A model generated the notes under the pieces. The model was not told the DNA's origin. It saw nothing but the letters and a program-made list of their open reading frames with translations, and made no database searches. This document shows, one piece after another, positions 11,329-21,817 of a stretch of 64,000 nt of DNA; the stretch's first letter is position 1; each line of letters starts with the position of its first letter. Position numbers and translations under genes: made by a program. The stretch comes from Neopestalotiopsis rosae (Eukaryota; Ascomycota; Sordariomycetes; Amphisphaeriales; Sporocadaceae). The stretch is from assembly GCA_023078685.1 (NCBI GenBank), contig JALGAS010000006.1, positions 1,488,001 through 1,552,000 on the forward strand. The letters are read 5' to 3'.

Positions 11329-12685
11329 TTACCCAGCGGCCCTTGTTGAGTGACTCATAGGCCGGGTCCAGTTACCTGACCCGGGGATACGCTGAATGAG
11401 ACGGTCGCCGAGCGCAGCAATGCTCTCGTGGAAGTTGGTCCAGGTCTTGGCTTTCCAGGCCGCACCGTCTCTACCCGGAACAGCGTCGGCGCCTGGAAAT
11501 GCGATGTAGAGGACATCCTTGGCATCATGTCCTTGGTTGTCTGACATGCCACGACCAAAGCAGGCTGTGGCGAGCGAGAGGGAGGCTGCACCTACGACGG
11601 GCGGATCGGCTGCTGCTGTGTCGCCCCAGACGCCGTAGGACTATTGTCATATCTGTGTTAGTGATCTGGTACTGAGCCTCAGAAAAGCATTGTTGCGATA
11701 GGAGGGAGACAGAGAGAGACAGCAAGGAGCAAGAGAACAACGCAACATACCAGCTTGTTGTCGCAGACAACAGCCACGACGCTCAACGGTTGAATGCCGT
11801 AATTCTTGGGGTCGAAAGAAACGGCAGCCACTTCTTGCATGCCGTGACCTCCCCAACCGCCGCCTCCTCCACGACCTCCGCCGCCGCCGTGACTTCCTCC
11901 ACCGCCAGGTCCTTCGTGCCCACCACCAGGAGGGCCTCCATGGCCACCGCCTCCACCTGGACCACCACCTCCTGGACCGCCATGACTTGGGGGACCACCA
12001 CCACCACCTCCTCCGTGTCCTGGAGGACCACCACCTCCTCCGTGACCGGGAGGGCCGCCACCATGACCGGGAGGAGGACCGCCTCCGCCATGACCAGGAG
12101 GAGAACCGCCGCCACCACCATGGCCAGGCGGGCTACCGGGTCCTCCATTTCCAGGCCCGCCGCCCATATCACCTCTATTGAAATCATTTCCAAGAACAAT
12201 AAATGAATGAATGTTGGGATCCAAATCCTGGATCCCCTTGCCGTAGCTCTGGACCGTGTCACGAAACGCGGTTGCGGGATTCGACTCGTACGAGTCACTT
12301 GGTCCAGGACAGCGGCCGTCATTTTCAGCACTATCACTTTGGATTTCCCCATTGCAGTCCACGTCCATGTCGGCGAGCTGGGCGTTGGTGCCTTGGATGT
12401 AGACTACGTTGTAGTCGTCGAGGTGGTCACCGCAGTAGGAGAAGGCTAAAGGGGAGGAAAAGACGCAACAGATTAGCTTCTGAAGCACTGTTTTAGGGGG
12501 AGTCTCTTACAGTTTGTTCCTGGGATGGTGCTGTAAAAGCCTGTGACGAGCTTATTTGTGCATGTCCGATTACGCATGAGCCCGTTGTAGAATTCTCTGA
12601 TGTTGCTCGGCACCATGTTGGAGCGCGCTAGGGCTTGGTGCCATGATGCAGAGGAGACGAAGACGAAGAAATCTCGTGTACGCAT
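11329..12685 (-). CDS. GH75 chitosanase-like secreted protein with Gly-rich insertion
   Basis: Exons on the minus strand are 12685..12511, 12445..11751 and 11640..11329 (introns of 65 and 110 nt, donors GTAAGA and GTATGT), giving 393 aa. Residues 1-20 (MRTRDFFVFVSSASWHQALA) form a plausible signal peptide. GH75 landmarks follow: VPSNIREFYN, LVTGFYST, FSYCGDHLDDYNVVYIQG, HSFIVLGND, FDPKNYGIQPLSVVAVVCDN, SYGVWGDT and HDAKDVLYIAFPGADAVPG. Two oddities stand out. Residues 153-260 are a Gly/Pro/His low-complexity insertion, placed in the loop between the IVLGND and VSFDP strands. The expected catalytic Glu of the GEAS-type motif is Ala308 (VVGAASLSLA), although the partner Asp297 is present. A TATA-like CATATAAG lies about 105 bp upstream of the ATG. 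GH75 enzymes hydrolyse chitosan; whether this copy does so is doubtful. Confidence 0.85.
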
Positions 12686-15013
12686 AATTGCTTGGTATCT
12701 CTTTCACCAACTTGTTGTAGACGATGGCCTCTGTAGGTCAAGTTATGGCTGATGAATGAGGAGACGATATTGAGCGTTGAAGACGGCTTTCTTATATGCT
12801 TGGACATTCTATAGGAGCACTAGTGTCACTCTTTAGAGATGGAATCCAGAAAGTTGACAGTCTTCTCCTGAAGACGTAGTTGCCGATCACTTTGTGAACG
12901 TTTGATGTCGCCAACTCGTTGCATACATTACGGACTGTGGTATATCGTGAGCAAAGTGACAAGTTTGAAGCTGAACCCTTGTTGTGATGCCAAGTAGTGT
13001 TGAGCTCGTGTTGTTCCTACTTGTTGCACGTTCCATGTGGCTACACGTACACAGCAAGTCTCATGGCCGTTGAGCGAAGTGCAACGCAGAATCAGGAACA
13101 GAGTTGCCTCATTTGGAAGCATTGAGCTGCCAAATTGATCGGGGTCACGGGCAAAACTCCTTTCTCGACCCTTCCCTCATTCCATGAGTCCTGGTTCGAG
13201 TAGATTTGTTCCCGTCTGAGTTGGTATTGAGTACATGCGCATGCTCCGGCAACGCTTGCTGCATATTCCCTTGGAGAAAAAAAGTAGCCGTTGATGTTTA
13301 TTTGTTCTTTACCGTATACTCACAAGATTGGATTCAAGGCTGCAAGATGTCTATAGCAGATCCTACATTTTGTAGCATTCAGAGGGCCCAGTAAAAGATT
13401 TCTTGACATCGCCAATAGTCTCAACCGTTCGTAATTATCACGGCCTTGAGTTTATCAAAGCTTAGACTTCGAGAATTATCGCGCAGACATTTTTCACGGG
13501 GCTTCTGGGAGAACGCCTTACCAATAGGGGAACTGAGAAAAATACTCAACACAGCATCTTCAATTTTGAGCCCCGAGCATCCGCAATGATACGGCAGATA
13601 AACGCTTGAAACAAGATCCGATGCGTTCCCTTGTGTTACTATCTCTGATTTATGGCTGGGGGTTTCGCCATTTCGTGACTGGTGGTAGCAGTAATTTTCG
13701 CAGCCTTGCCAATCTGTCGATCAAAACGCATTTCTGCGTCATCCTCCTCCTGGTTTATCTTCACATGAGACTGTTTTCAACCTTATTTATCAAGGCTGAG
13801 AGCGGCGACGACAGATTTTAGCGGTTCATGGTTTTGTCGATGTGGGCAAATTCCAAGGACTTGAAAGACAGTATAGAAACCGCTGAGGGTTGATTGAACG
13901 GCCACCCCCAACTGGCGAATACTACATCGGTAGCCGCTGTGTTCCCAAGAATCCAATGGCGTCTCTTTGATCGGCACCATGTTGTCGGTGAAGACCACCT
14001 CCCGTCGGCTTATACATTCTGATTCATCTCTCCAGTGGCGTGATTTCATCGATTGTATAGTGATTGGCTGATATTTGTGGTAACTAATCGTTACCAAAAG
14101 ATATCGCTGCAATGTGAAGCATTCTATATATAGATTGACTATTACTGGTTCTCTCCTGGGTTCAAATTGGGGCTGATGCAGCCTGAGGTATGCAGACTGC
14201 ATGACACTGCTGGTGCAGCAATTCTTTTTTTGGAGGACACATAATATGAGACACTTTAAGCGACTGCAGTATGCGCAATGAAATTGGTATCGATAAAGCA
14301 CTCTGCTAGGCCTGTTGAGGAGGTCTTTTTGTGGTCACAGCCCCATGTGCTGTTCATTACGACATCGGGATGGGCTGAAGCGCTGTTACGGATGAAGGAG
14401 GAACTCGTCCAAAATTGAGGTTGTATGTATAGCATTTGTTCTCGGGATATAATAATGCTAACAGTTGAAATGTGAGTTTTCAGCCGATGATGCCGAGCAA
14501 GGAGAAAGCAAGGAGATTATAGTAAGTATCCAACTCGAAGAGCAGTCGTCTTAGCAAACAAAGTGATGATAAGGCTGCTGTTGAATTGTGACACAATGCA
14601 CACAGCCAGGTTTAAGCGGCAATTTGTCTTGACCCCCAAGTTGGGGCCTAAATGAAGGTTCGCCCAAGAACGACTGCGTTGCGTGGGGTTCAACATGCCG
14701 GGTTCCCGAAGAATGTTGTATTGGCAAAACCATCTGCATTTTGGACCCCAAGCTGCCCGAGATGATCACCGAATGGAAGGGTAGCGAGATAGCTACCTAT
14801 TTGATACACCGTGAATTCGGCGTTAAAGAGCTGCATGTAAAATATTCTGATTCATGGGAGGAAATTGCCCGCGGTCATGCCAGCATTGGTTATAAACCTC
14901 TTTCTATCCCTGAACGTGGACCGGCGCCTATTTCTGGACTTTCGTTCACTGAACCACCCATTTCACGAGTATAGGGAGCTTGCAAACTAGCATCATCACC
15001 AAAATCATCCAGA
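12686..15013. other. Gene-free spacer, 2.3 kb
   Basis: No coding region, RNA gene or repeat is convincing here. The short ORFs at 13606-13821, 13783-14301 and 14741-14974 lack recognisable motifs. The first 150 bp (minus strand) is the promoter of the GH75-like gene; the last few hundred bp is the promoter of the following membrane-protein gene. Confidence 0.4.
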
Positions 15014-17503
15014 ATGGATAATGTGCAAGTCTATCTCGGTGTATGGACCAATTGGTCCCGGGGAGCAGTGATGGGAGCTACCTTCACCACAACTCGAGAT
15101 TATGGAAATCTTTTGATTGCATTTACTGCCTTTTTTATTCCTCTTGTTGCGACACGATTTTGGAGAATCTGTTGTTTCTTTTTGCATAGGATTCATTCTA
15201 CGGCAGAGCCCAAAGGAGCACTTCATCACCAGCGACAAGTGCTCCTGCGCAATGCCGCCTCCATGGAATCAGCCTTGGTTACGCTATTCTCACTCACCAA
15301 GAAATGGCATGCTAGAAAACATGCCAAATTGACCGCTCTTCTACCATTGTTTGGTTTCACCATTATTACCATCGCTGCCTTCACTGTGGCCGGTGGTTTC
15401 TCTTCTCGAATCTCGAGTGCCATGAGTGATGAGGTCTTGATCAATGGCAATAATTGCGGTATATCTTTGTCTGCGGGGCCAAGCATGGACACCTTTGAAT
15501 CCTGGACTCGATACCTATCAAGAACTTATACAGACGCTGCAAACTATGCGCAGCAGTGCTACTCGGAAGCTAGCAGTGGCATGCTCGACTGCGACAGATT
15601 TGTCGTGAAGGAATTGCAAACGGCAAACATAGAAACAAATAGGAGCTGCCCATTCCCTGGAGACATATGTCGGACCAACAACACCAATATCCGACTTGAT
15701 ACTGGCTATCTAGACAGTCATGATCATTTAGGCATAAATGCTCCACCAAGTGAGAGGTTTGGGTACCGTTTTGTACTCGAATGCGCTCCACTCAAGACGG
15801 AAGGACGGGTTACTTATATTAACCTTGACAACACTACTTGGGCTCGGTATCATTATGGTGATCAGAATATGGGAGGTGCAGACAGTCGAAAAACCGTCAA
15901 CTTCACTTATGAAGTAGAAGGCCTCAGCTTTCAATATCCAAAAGACTACGCAGGCGCCGTTAGAGGTGATTTTCGTTTAAAGTGAGTAAAACTTTGCGGG
16001 TTTATTCCGGTTGTACTTCTCTTCAATTAGAAGATCGATTTGATTCCCGTCCATTTCTAATAGAAACTTACAGTGTCGAAAGTTACTCAGTCATCAATGG
16101 CGAGATCGTCCCCGACGTCTCATCATTCATTCCAATTCCTGAGCTTATTCGGACTGATGCGGAGGTATCAATCGTTTTTTTGTCAGGAAACGGAGTACTA
16201 TTTTACGATCCTGTGGACGATTATTGGTACCGAGCAACTGCCGAAGGAAAGAACATGACATCGCAGTCACTTAATGGGACGCACCAACTGTACCAGCCTG
16301 TGGATGCCGCGTCACCGATGGGTTGCGTTGAGCAGTGGCAATGGTGCAATTCCAACCATCAGAACGAGGATGACTGCGGGCCTTTGACGTCGCAAATAGA
16401 TTCTTTATATGGTGCGTCTCACTTGTTTAATATATCAGGAGATGTATGGCTATCTGAACGGCCGGTATCGAATACCTCAATCGGATCACACTTTGTTTGG
16501 CCAGCTATGGTTGGAGGAGTTGGAGGTCAGAGTTTGGAGTGGGTTATTCGAGAACTGAAATCTTCTGTGTTGGCATCTCGTTCATCGTCTTATAGTGGCA
16601 TTCAATACGCCTTACCCACGAATCAATGGCACTTGGATGTTCAAGGGTGGTGGAACGCGATACTAGCAAAGACGCAAGCAAACATGGTCAACGCTGCAAT
16701 CGGACTTACTGATTACAGCCTGAGAGGCGCTTCGTGGACGCCCGACAACCAATATGAGCAAAACGTCTGTTACAATCAGGTAAGTCAAGTTTCCATCCCA
16801 CTTATGCACATCGATTACACGTGAAAGCTGCTGTTCTTACAATCATTGATAGAAGATACGAAGCGCCAACTATACATCTTTCAGTTTATTCGGCCTCTAC
16901 TTCACGTATATCACTGGTGCTCTTATCGTCCTCGTATCGCTTGTTCTGGAGCCTTTCTTTGGCTGCCTCCATAATAGGGCTAGATACAAGCAATACGAGC
17001 ATCTGGAATGGACGACGAATGAAACATTGCAGCTCCACCGTCTGGCTCATGAAGGGGCAGGATCAAAATCATGGTCCGGATGTACGGAATCGGCCCCCAC
17101 CACACTTCCAGAGGCGAACTTGGCCAGCTTGGACATAGAAGATCTCACCCATCCAGTTCTCGCCCAGCCTGTCAAGATCGAAGAGGAAGTGGTTGCAATG
17201 ACTGAAGGTGTCCTCAACAATACTGATATGGGGTCCAATGTCGGACGAGACATCACCGTTGGGAAACCCGTGATCAATGTTGCCGAAACCAGTGAAGTGC
17301 CAACAGGAGGCGATCTGATCGACAGCATTGGTCATGACTCCTCAGACACTACTATGGGACGTGGTTCACGCGAGTCTTTGCAATCAACGCTTTCGGCAGC
17401 ACACAGCCTCTCGATAAATGACGCTGCAAGTTTTGAAACCCAAGAAAGTCACAGTGTATCCCTGGTCTCACCGAATGAGCACAGAGACGAGCACTCCGGA
17501 TGA
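15014..17503 (+). CDS. Fungal membrane protein of unknown function (WTTNETLQL family)
   Basis: Three exons, 15014..15981, 16074..16779 and 16853..17503 (GTGAGT/TTACAG and GTAAGT/GATAG), give 774 aa. Transmembrane segments lie at about 32-56, 107-129 and 565-594. Between the second and third is a large domain with many Cys and N-glycosylation sequons (NNTN, NTTW, NFTY, NGTH, NTSI), so it probably faces outside or the lumen. After the last segment comes the juxtamembrane motif EHLEWTTNETLQLHRLAHE, then an acidic Ser/Thr-rich cytosolic tail. I recognise this arrangement from uncharacterised multi-copy proteins of filamentous ascomycetes, but no function is known to me. For the first intron, the donor at 15982 with the acceptor at 16073 was chosen because it keeps the frame and has a TTCTAAT branch-like site. 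Confidence 0.75.
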
Positions 17504-18424
17504 TATCCACTCTCCTTTTACTCACTCTTATCCACCCGATTCGCTTTACTTCCTACTCAGGGCCTGAGAGACCACTGACCATCAGTTAAGGCGATTTGGA
17601 AAACATCTGCAGGGAGGTGATATAGTTGTGCTTGTGCACTTAGGCTTGTAGTTTCTTTCCTTTTACAATTATGACTTTCATTCCGTGGGCCCCAGAATGT
17701 ATCGACCGCCCTGACGAATCCATATTTTATGCCACACTTAGCTATGGGAGTAAAAATGGACGTATCGTCGGCCACGGTTCTGTCATGATTTAATAGCTTT
17801 CGCTCACGACAAGTTGCCCAGGTGCATAAAGTCTGATTCCTCATCAACGTGGATAAGTTCCAGGCGCTGAATCTCCATGTCCGAGGCGCTCGCGTATGTA
17901 AATGTTCCGTCACATCGGAAACATGATGTGAGACTTGGCTTTTGTTTCCTTTGGGTTTATGCTAGTTGCCATACTCTGCTTTGTTTCATATTTGGTTAGA
18001 TGGTATGAGCACGAACCCACAAGAATTGTGGTTGTGCCAAAGTACGAGACTGTACACGAATGGTCTTCTTTCTCGTGATCATGTCCATTGACAAAGTTTC
18101 AACTAGAGTAGTTGGACGTGCTACATGCTGAACTATGAGATACGATATCGTCGGGGGAGAAATATTCGCCACGTTCGCTGACCTCAGATGAAAAAAATGA
18201 CAGTAGACTTAGGGGTTCGTAGGACAGACGCTACCCTATTGTCGGGACCGAGATGTAATCCGACGAATTGAAACACTGACCTTTCGGGAAGCTTCGTTTC
18301 TGATCGAAATTGATCAATTGGTCTACCTAAGTGCATCGAAAACTGTTTACTGCCCCCAGTTCCGCAATCTCTGTGACCACCTAGTCCCTTTAAGAGCTCG
18401 AATTTCTCTGCTTGGTCTAATCAT
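17504..18424. other. Spacer between membrane-protein gene and broken dioxygenase
   Basis: This 0.9-kb convergent spacer has no credible gene. The minus-strand ORF at 17557-17913 has no recognisable domain. Confidence 0.4.
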
Positions 18425-20322
18425 CTATGAAGATGGCACAGCATTTGTCTCCTTTCCGCGATAAAGCTTGCTCGAACCAATCTTTGACCAAGGCATGAAA
18501 GCATTGTCAATACCATTCAGAGCCGGGCGAAGCTCGGGAAAGTGTCGGGTCAGCACATCAACCATGGTGTTGTTCTGTACCCAGTCCAACCCCTCCTGGG
18601 TGTAAGTCTCGGTATTCCATTGTCCCGCAATGAACCTATCACTCTTCAACCTTCGACTGGCCATGAGAATGAAGACACGGAATGCAGTGTCGCTGAACCC
18701 AAAGCCCTTGGGCAGCGGTTCGCACAGCGAACCGACGAGTAGATCGACGAGTTCAATCTTACCGCCGTACACTTCACTCACCTCGTCGGCGAGTTTCTTG
18801 TCGCCGCCCGTCAACTCGAGAAACGTCTTGACCTGCGGCATGTGGAAGAGTCTTCGGAACTCGTTGTATCTCGGGATACCGCGTTCGCGATCTCTACCGC
18901 GTTCGCGATCCACGGTGCCCTAAGAATATCCACGGTGCCCATGTCCAGGTGCCGGCCATCTGGGAGGTGGAGGTCGCGAAGAAACTCGGGAGTGTTGTGG
19001 TGTGTAATGGCGCCGGGGTAGTTGATGCCAAAAGAATAGAAGACATCGGCGAAACTCAAGTCGTTCTTCTCAAAGGGGGAGCGCGCTTCCTCAAAAGCTA
19101 CGCTTTTGATGGTCTTGTTGGTCTCGTGCGCACCGCTGCGGACCTTGAAAAAGGCAATGTCATCTGGTATCAATGGGTGGAGTCTATAAACTGAGACGAA
19201 CTCCTCGGTCAAGGAGTACGGGGCAGCGTATTGTTCTGGACCCGATCCGGGAATACCACTAATGGCTTCACTCGTCTTGGAGATGCGACCGGCAATCTTC
19301 CACAGCTTCTCACCTGCCAAACCCCACCAGTTTGCATTCATGGCAATTTTCAGGGTCGGATGCTGGAGAATGGCTGGCGTCCACTCGACCGTATGAATCT
19401 TGGCCATGAGAGCGCAGTTGATCAGCCGTGCTGTATCGAAAAGCTGATCGCTTGTCCAGGTCGGGTGTGTGACTTTGAGTTGGCTACAGATGGAGTTGTG
19501 CTCCAGCGCAAATAGCGTATGTAACAGCTCAAGACCGAGCCACCAGTTCTCATTGAAGCCAGTCTTTGGGATGCCATCGGCACCGCGAGGAAGAAAAGTC
19601 GCACCACCGTCGAGATCAACCTCTAGCTTGCCGTCTTGGGACTTGGATCGCAGCTCGCGCGTTGCTTTCTCGGACGAGCCGTAGATTTGCGAGCCATCCC
19701 ACCAATGAGTATTCTCGTTCTTGTAAGCAGGAGTCTCTAAATCCTGCTTACTCTGCGGCTCATCGGCCAGTGTCTTGTGGATCTTCATACTGTCCCCGTC
19801 TGACCACTTGTCGCCTTCGGGTAACGGCACGTCCCATATCTTTTCACTTCTGAAATGCTGCGCCCAATCGTGAACTTGAAACTGGATCCATGCAGCAGCC
19901 AGCAGATTGACAATGGTGGCAGGCTTGAAGACGCCATTCTCGCGGGCCAAAAGCCTCTCGCTAATGACCCGCGGACTCGGAGTCATCAGCATCTCCTCTG
20001 AGGGCGGCGCGGTGAACTGGCGAGGGACATTGCGACCGAAACGCATGCATCGGGCGCCCATCTTGGGACGTTCGAGGTCATTGAATTGTCCGTCCGAGTT
20101 GCGGACCGACAGGTATTTCGTCTCTGGCATCGCGGGGGCGGAGGCCGTGCCCTGGTCGTCCTCATCCTCGTAGGTATCGTGCAGGTTCTGGTCTCGAAGC
20201 TCGTAACGGAGCGCAAGCAAGTTGGTCACACTCAGCCATGTCGGTAGTTTGTGCCATGGCACGACTAGATTGACAACTTTGAACGTCCATACTAGGAGCT
20301 TTTGTCCGAAGTTGAGAGTCAT
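18425..20322 (-). pseudogene. Alpha-dioxygenase-like haem peroxidase, frameshifted
   Basis: The reading frame starts at ATG 20322 (MTLNFGQKLLVWTFKVVNLV) and runs in frame for about 468 residues to TVDILR near 18922. The family C-terminus (RERGIPRYNEFRRLFHMP through FRVFILMASRRLKSDRF) continues in another frame down to 18425. Together they would be about 630 residues, the usual size of fatty-acid alpha-dioxygenases (PIOX/alpha-DOX). The distal His151 (QVHDWAQHF), WWDGSQIYG, the catalytic Tyr379 and the proximal haem ligand His382 (VYRLHPLIPD) are all intact. The break is a net 26-bp insertion at about 18893-18920 made of partial copies of both flanks. If translated, the protein ends after 36 out-of-frame residues. 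Family members oxygenate fatty acids at C2. A sequencing error or a 20-nt cryptic splice (GTGGAT...GGTAG) that would restore the frame cannot be excluded. Confidence 0.8.
18877..18940. repeat. Compound microduplication that breaks the dioxygenase frame
   Basis: TACCGCGTTCGCGATC occurs at 18877-18892 and again at 18895-18910. ATCCACGGTGCCC occurs at 18908-18920 and 18928-18940. Removing 26 bp gives the in-frame family sequence TVDILRDRERGIPRY. The pattern looks like replication slippage or template switching between two nearby short sequences. Confidence 0.85.
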
Positions 20323-21817
20323 GTTGTAATATTCTGGTCTTCAGCAGCTTGAGACAATGACTAGAAGAATTGGTAGAAATACAGAAGCGAGTTCTGCAGC
20401 GTCGGTGCTGCTCTTCGGATCATGTTGGCGAGACAGAGCAGTTGCATCTAATATCATGTTTTCAAGACAGTTGGTGCTTCCTGTGTTACCTCAGATAAAT
20501 GGCCCCTGGCTAAAAGTGCCCTCCTTGGTCCTCATCGGGCTGTACCGTCGTACGCAATCCAGTCACAGGCGTAATCACATCATGTCATCATGGCGCACCA
20601 GCTGTTGTGTCAGTTGAGAATCCGGTCAGCAACAATGTGTCCAATCAGTGGTCATAAGGCTGAACACTGAAAACGGCTCGAGGAATGTAAGTCAGCCATG
20701 ATGCAAACAAAATCCCTGGCTGCCTGGCAATTGTACAGTGGATCGACACAATCGCATGTGACAAGAATAACGCCAAGACACAACGTGGGATGCAAATGCA
20801 ACCTGATATGATATGCGAGTTGTCAGGTGGGAAGCAAGGGAGCATTGCCCCTCCATGTATGTACTACGCAGCTGCATAGGCTATTGCTGCAATATATTAG
20901 GCAGTCCTGTGTCTCATACATCGAGTGTGCCTCGCTCATACATTCTTGAGCTGTGCTGCTGCAATGAAGTCATTGTCATCAAGACCGAGCCAGAAGGGGC
21001 GAAAAGCCATACTCGTTATTGACCTATCCTAGGAAGAGCCCCAGAAATTCCGGCGACTAGCCATCTCATATGCTGATGCAGGTAGTGGGATTCTCGTCTA
21101 TCGTCAACCTATTTCTAGTACTGCTTCCTGGCTTCGAGATGACCCTCCTAAGTCATATCAGCGTACCTGACCGTGGTTCGCGCAACCTCAATCAGTCGTG
21201 GTAATCATGCCACAGAATTCCCAGTGTTTGAGCCTTAACTCCAGATGGCCATACTGGTGTACCCCTTAATCACAATGCAAGACGGCTTGCTGGTCTGTGA
21301 ATGTCAGCAAACCGTGAGCATCTTGGCAAGCCCCCGCTTCGTGTGGGGAAATTCTGAGAATGATGATTTGGTCAATCCGCAGGTTGCATACATAGCTTTT
21401 CACATCCAGTATGCCATTCGATAATTGCGGCCTTAGAAACATACTTTACTCAAGATCGCTGGCAAATTCTGGCAGCCCTTTTGCGCTACTAATTTGAAGT
21501 ACAACAAGTATTAAAGTGAGAATTCGGCAGACAGGAGATTTGTTCCTCTGATGTCAATTATGAAAGACATAGAAAGAAGGAGAGGGAGAGAACTTTGACC
21601 GGACAGCTCGATCACAGGACTGACATATGTTCTTTGAGTTTGGAGATCAATTTTAGCATACATAGGACGGTACGTATACTTGAGAACGCAGCTTTGTATC
21701 TATCCATGTTGCGAGTACCCAGATCCAAGTGTGAGACTCTTGCTTATCTAAAGTAACAGGGTCAATTAACCACTGTTTTGACGTGCGCCTTTTACTACAT
21801 CAAGCCATTCCTTGGCA
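20323..21817. other. Spacer, 1.5 kb, nothing recognised
   Basis: This lies between the dioxygenase start and the 3' end of the next minus-strand gene. Only short ORFs are present, with no motif. The sequence is moderately AT-rich. Confidence 0.4.

Noticed and set aside
11783..12352. Val/Glu-rich minus ORF in the chitosanase Gly-repeat region
   Set aside because: It is a frame-shifted reading of the GGX repeat codons.
13140..13220. GGTTCGAG sequence resembling a tRNA T-loop
   Set aside because: No matching acceptor or anticodon arms could be formed.
15966..16030. Alternative first intron in the membrane-protein gene (GTGATT donor at 15966, acceptor at 16030)
   Set aside because: It also keeps the frame, but the donor is weak. 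GTGAGT at 15982 with TTACAG at 16073 is better and has a branch-like TTCTAAT.
18893..18922. Ordinary intron explaining the dioxygenase frame change
   Set aside because: The only frame-restoring GT...AG segment is 20 nt, well below known fungal intron sizes, and the sequence is an evident duplication.
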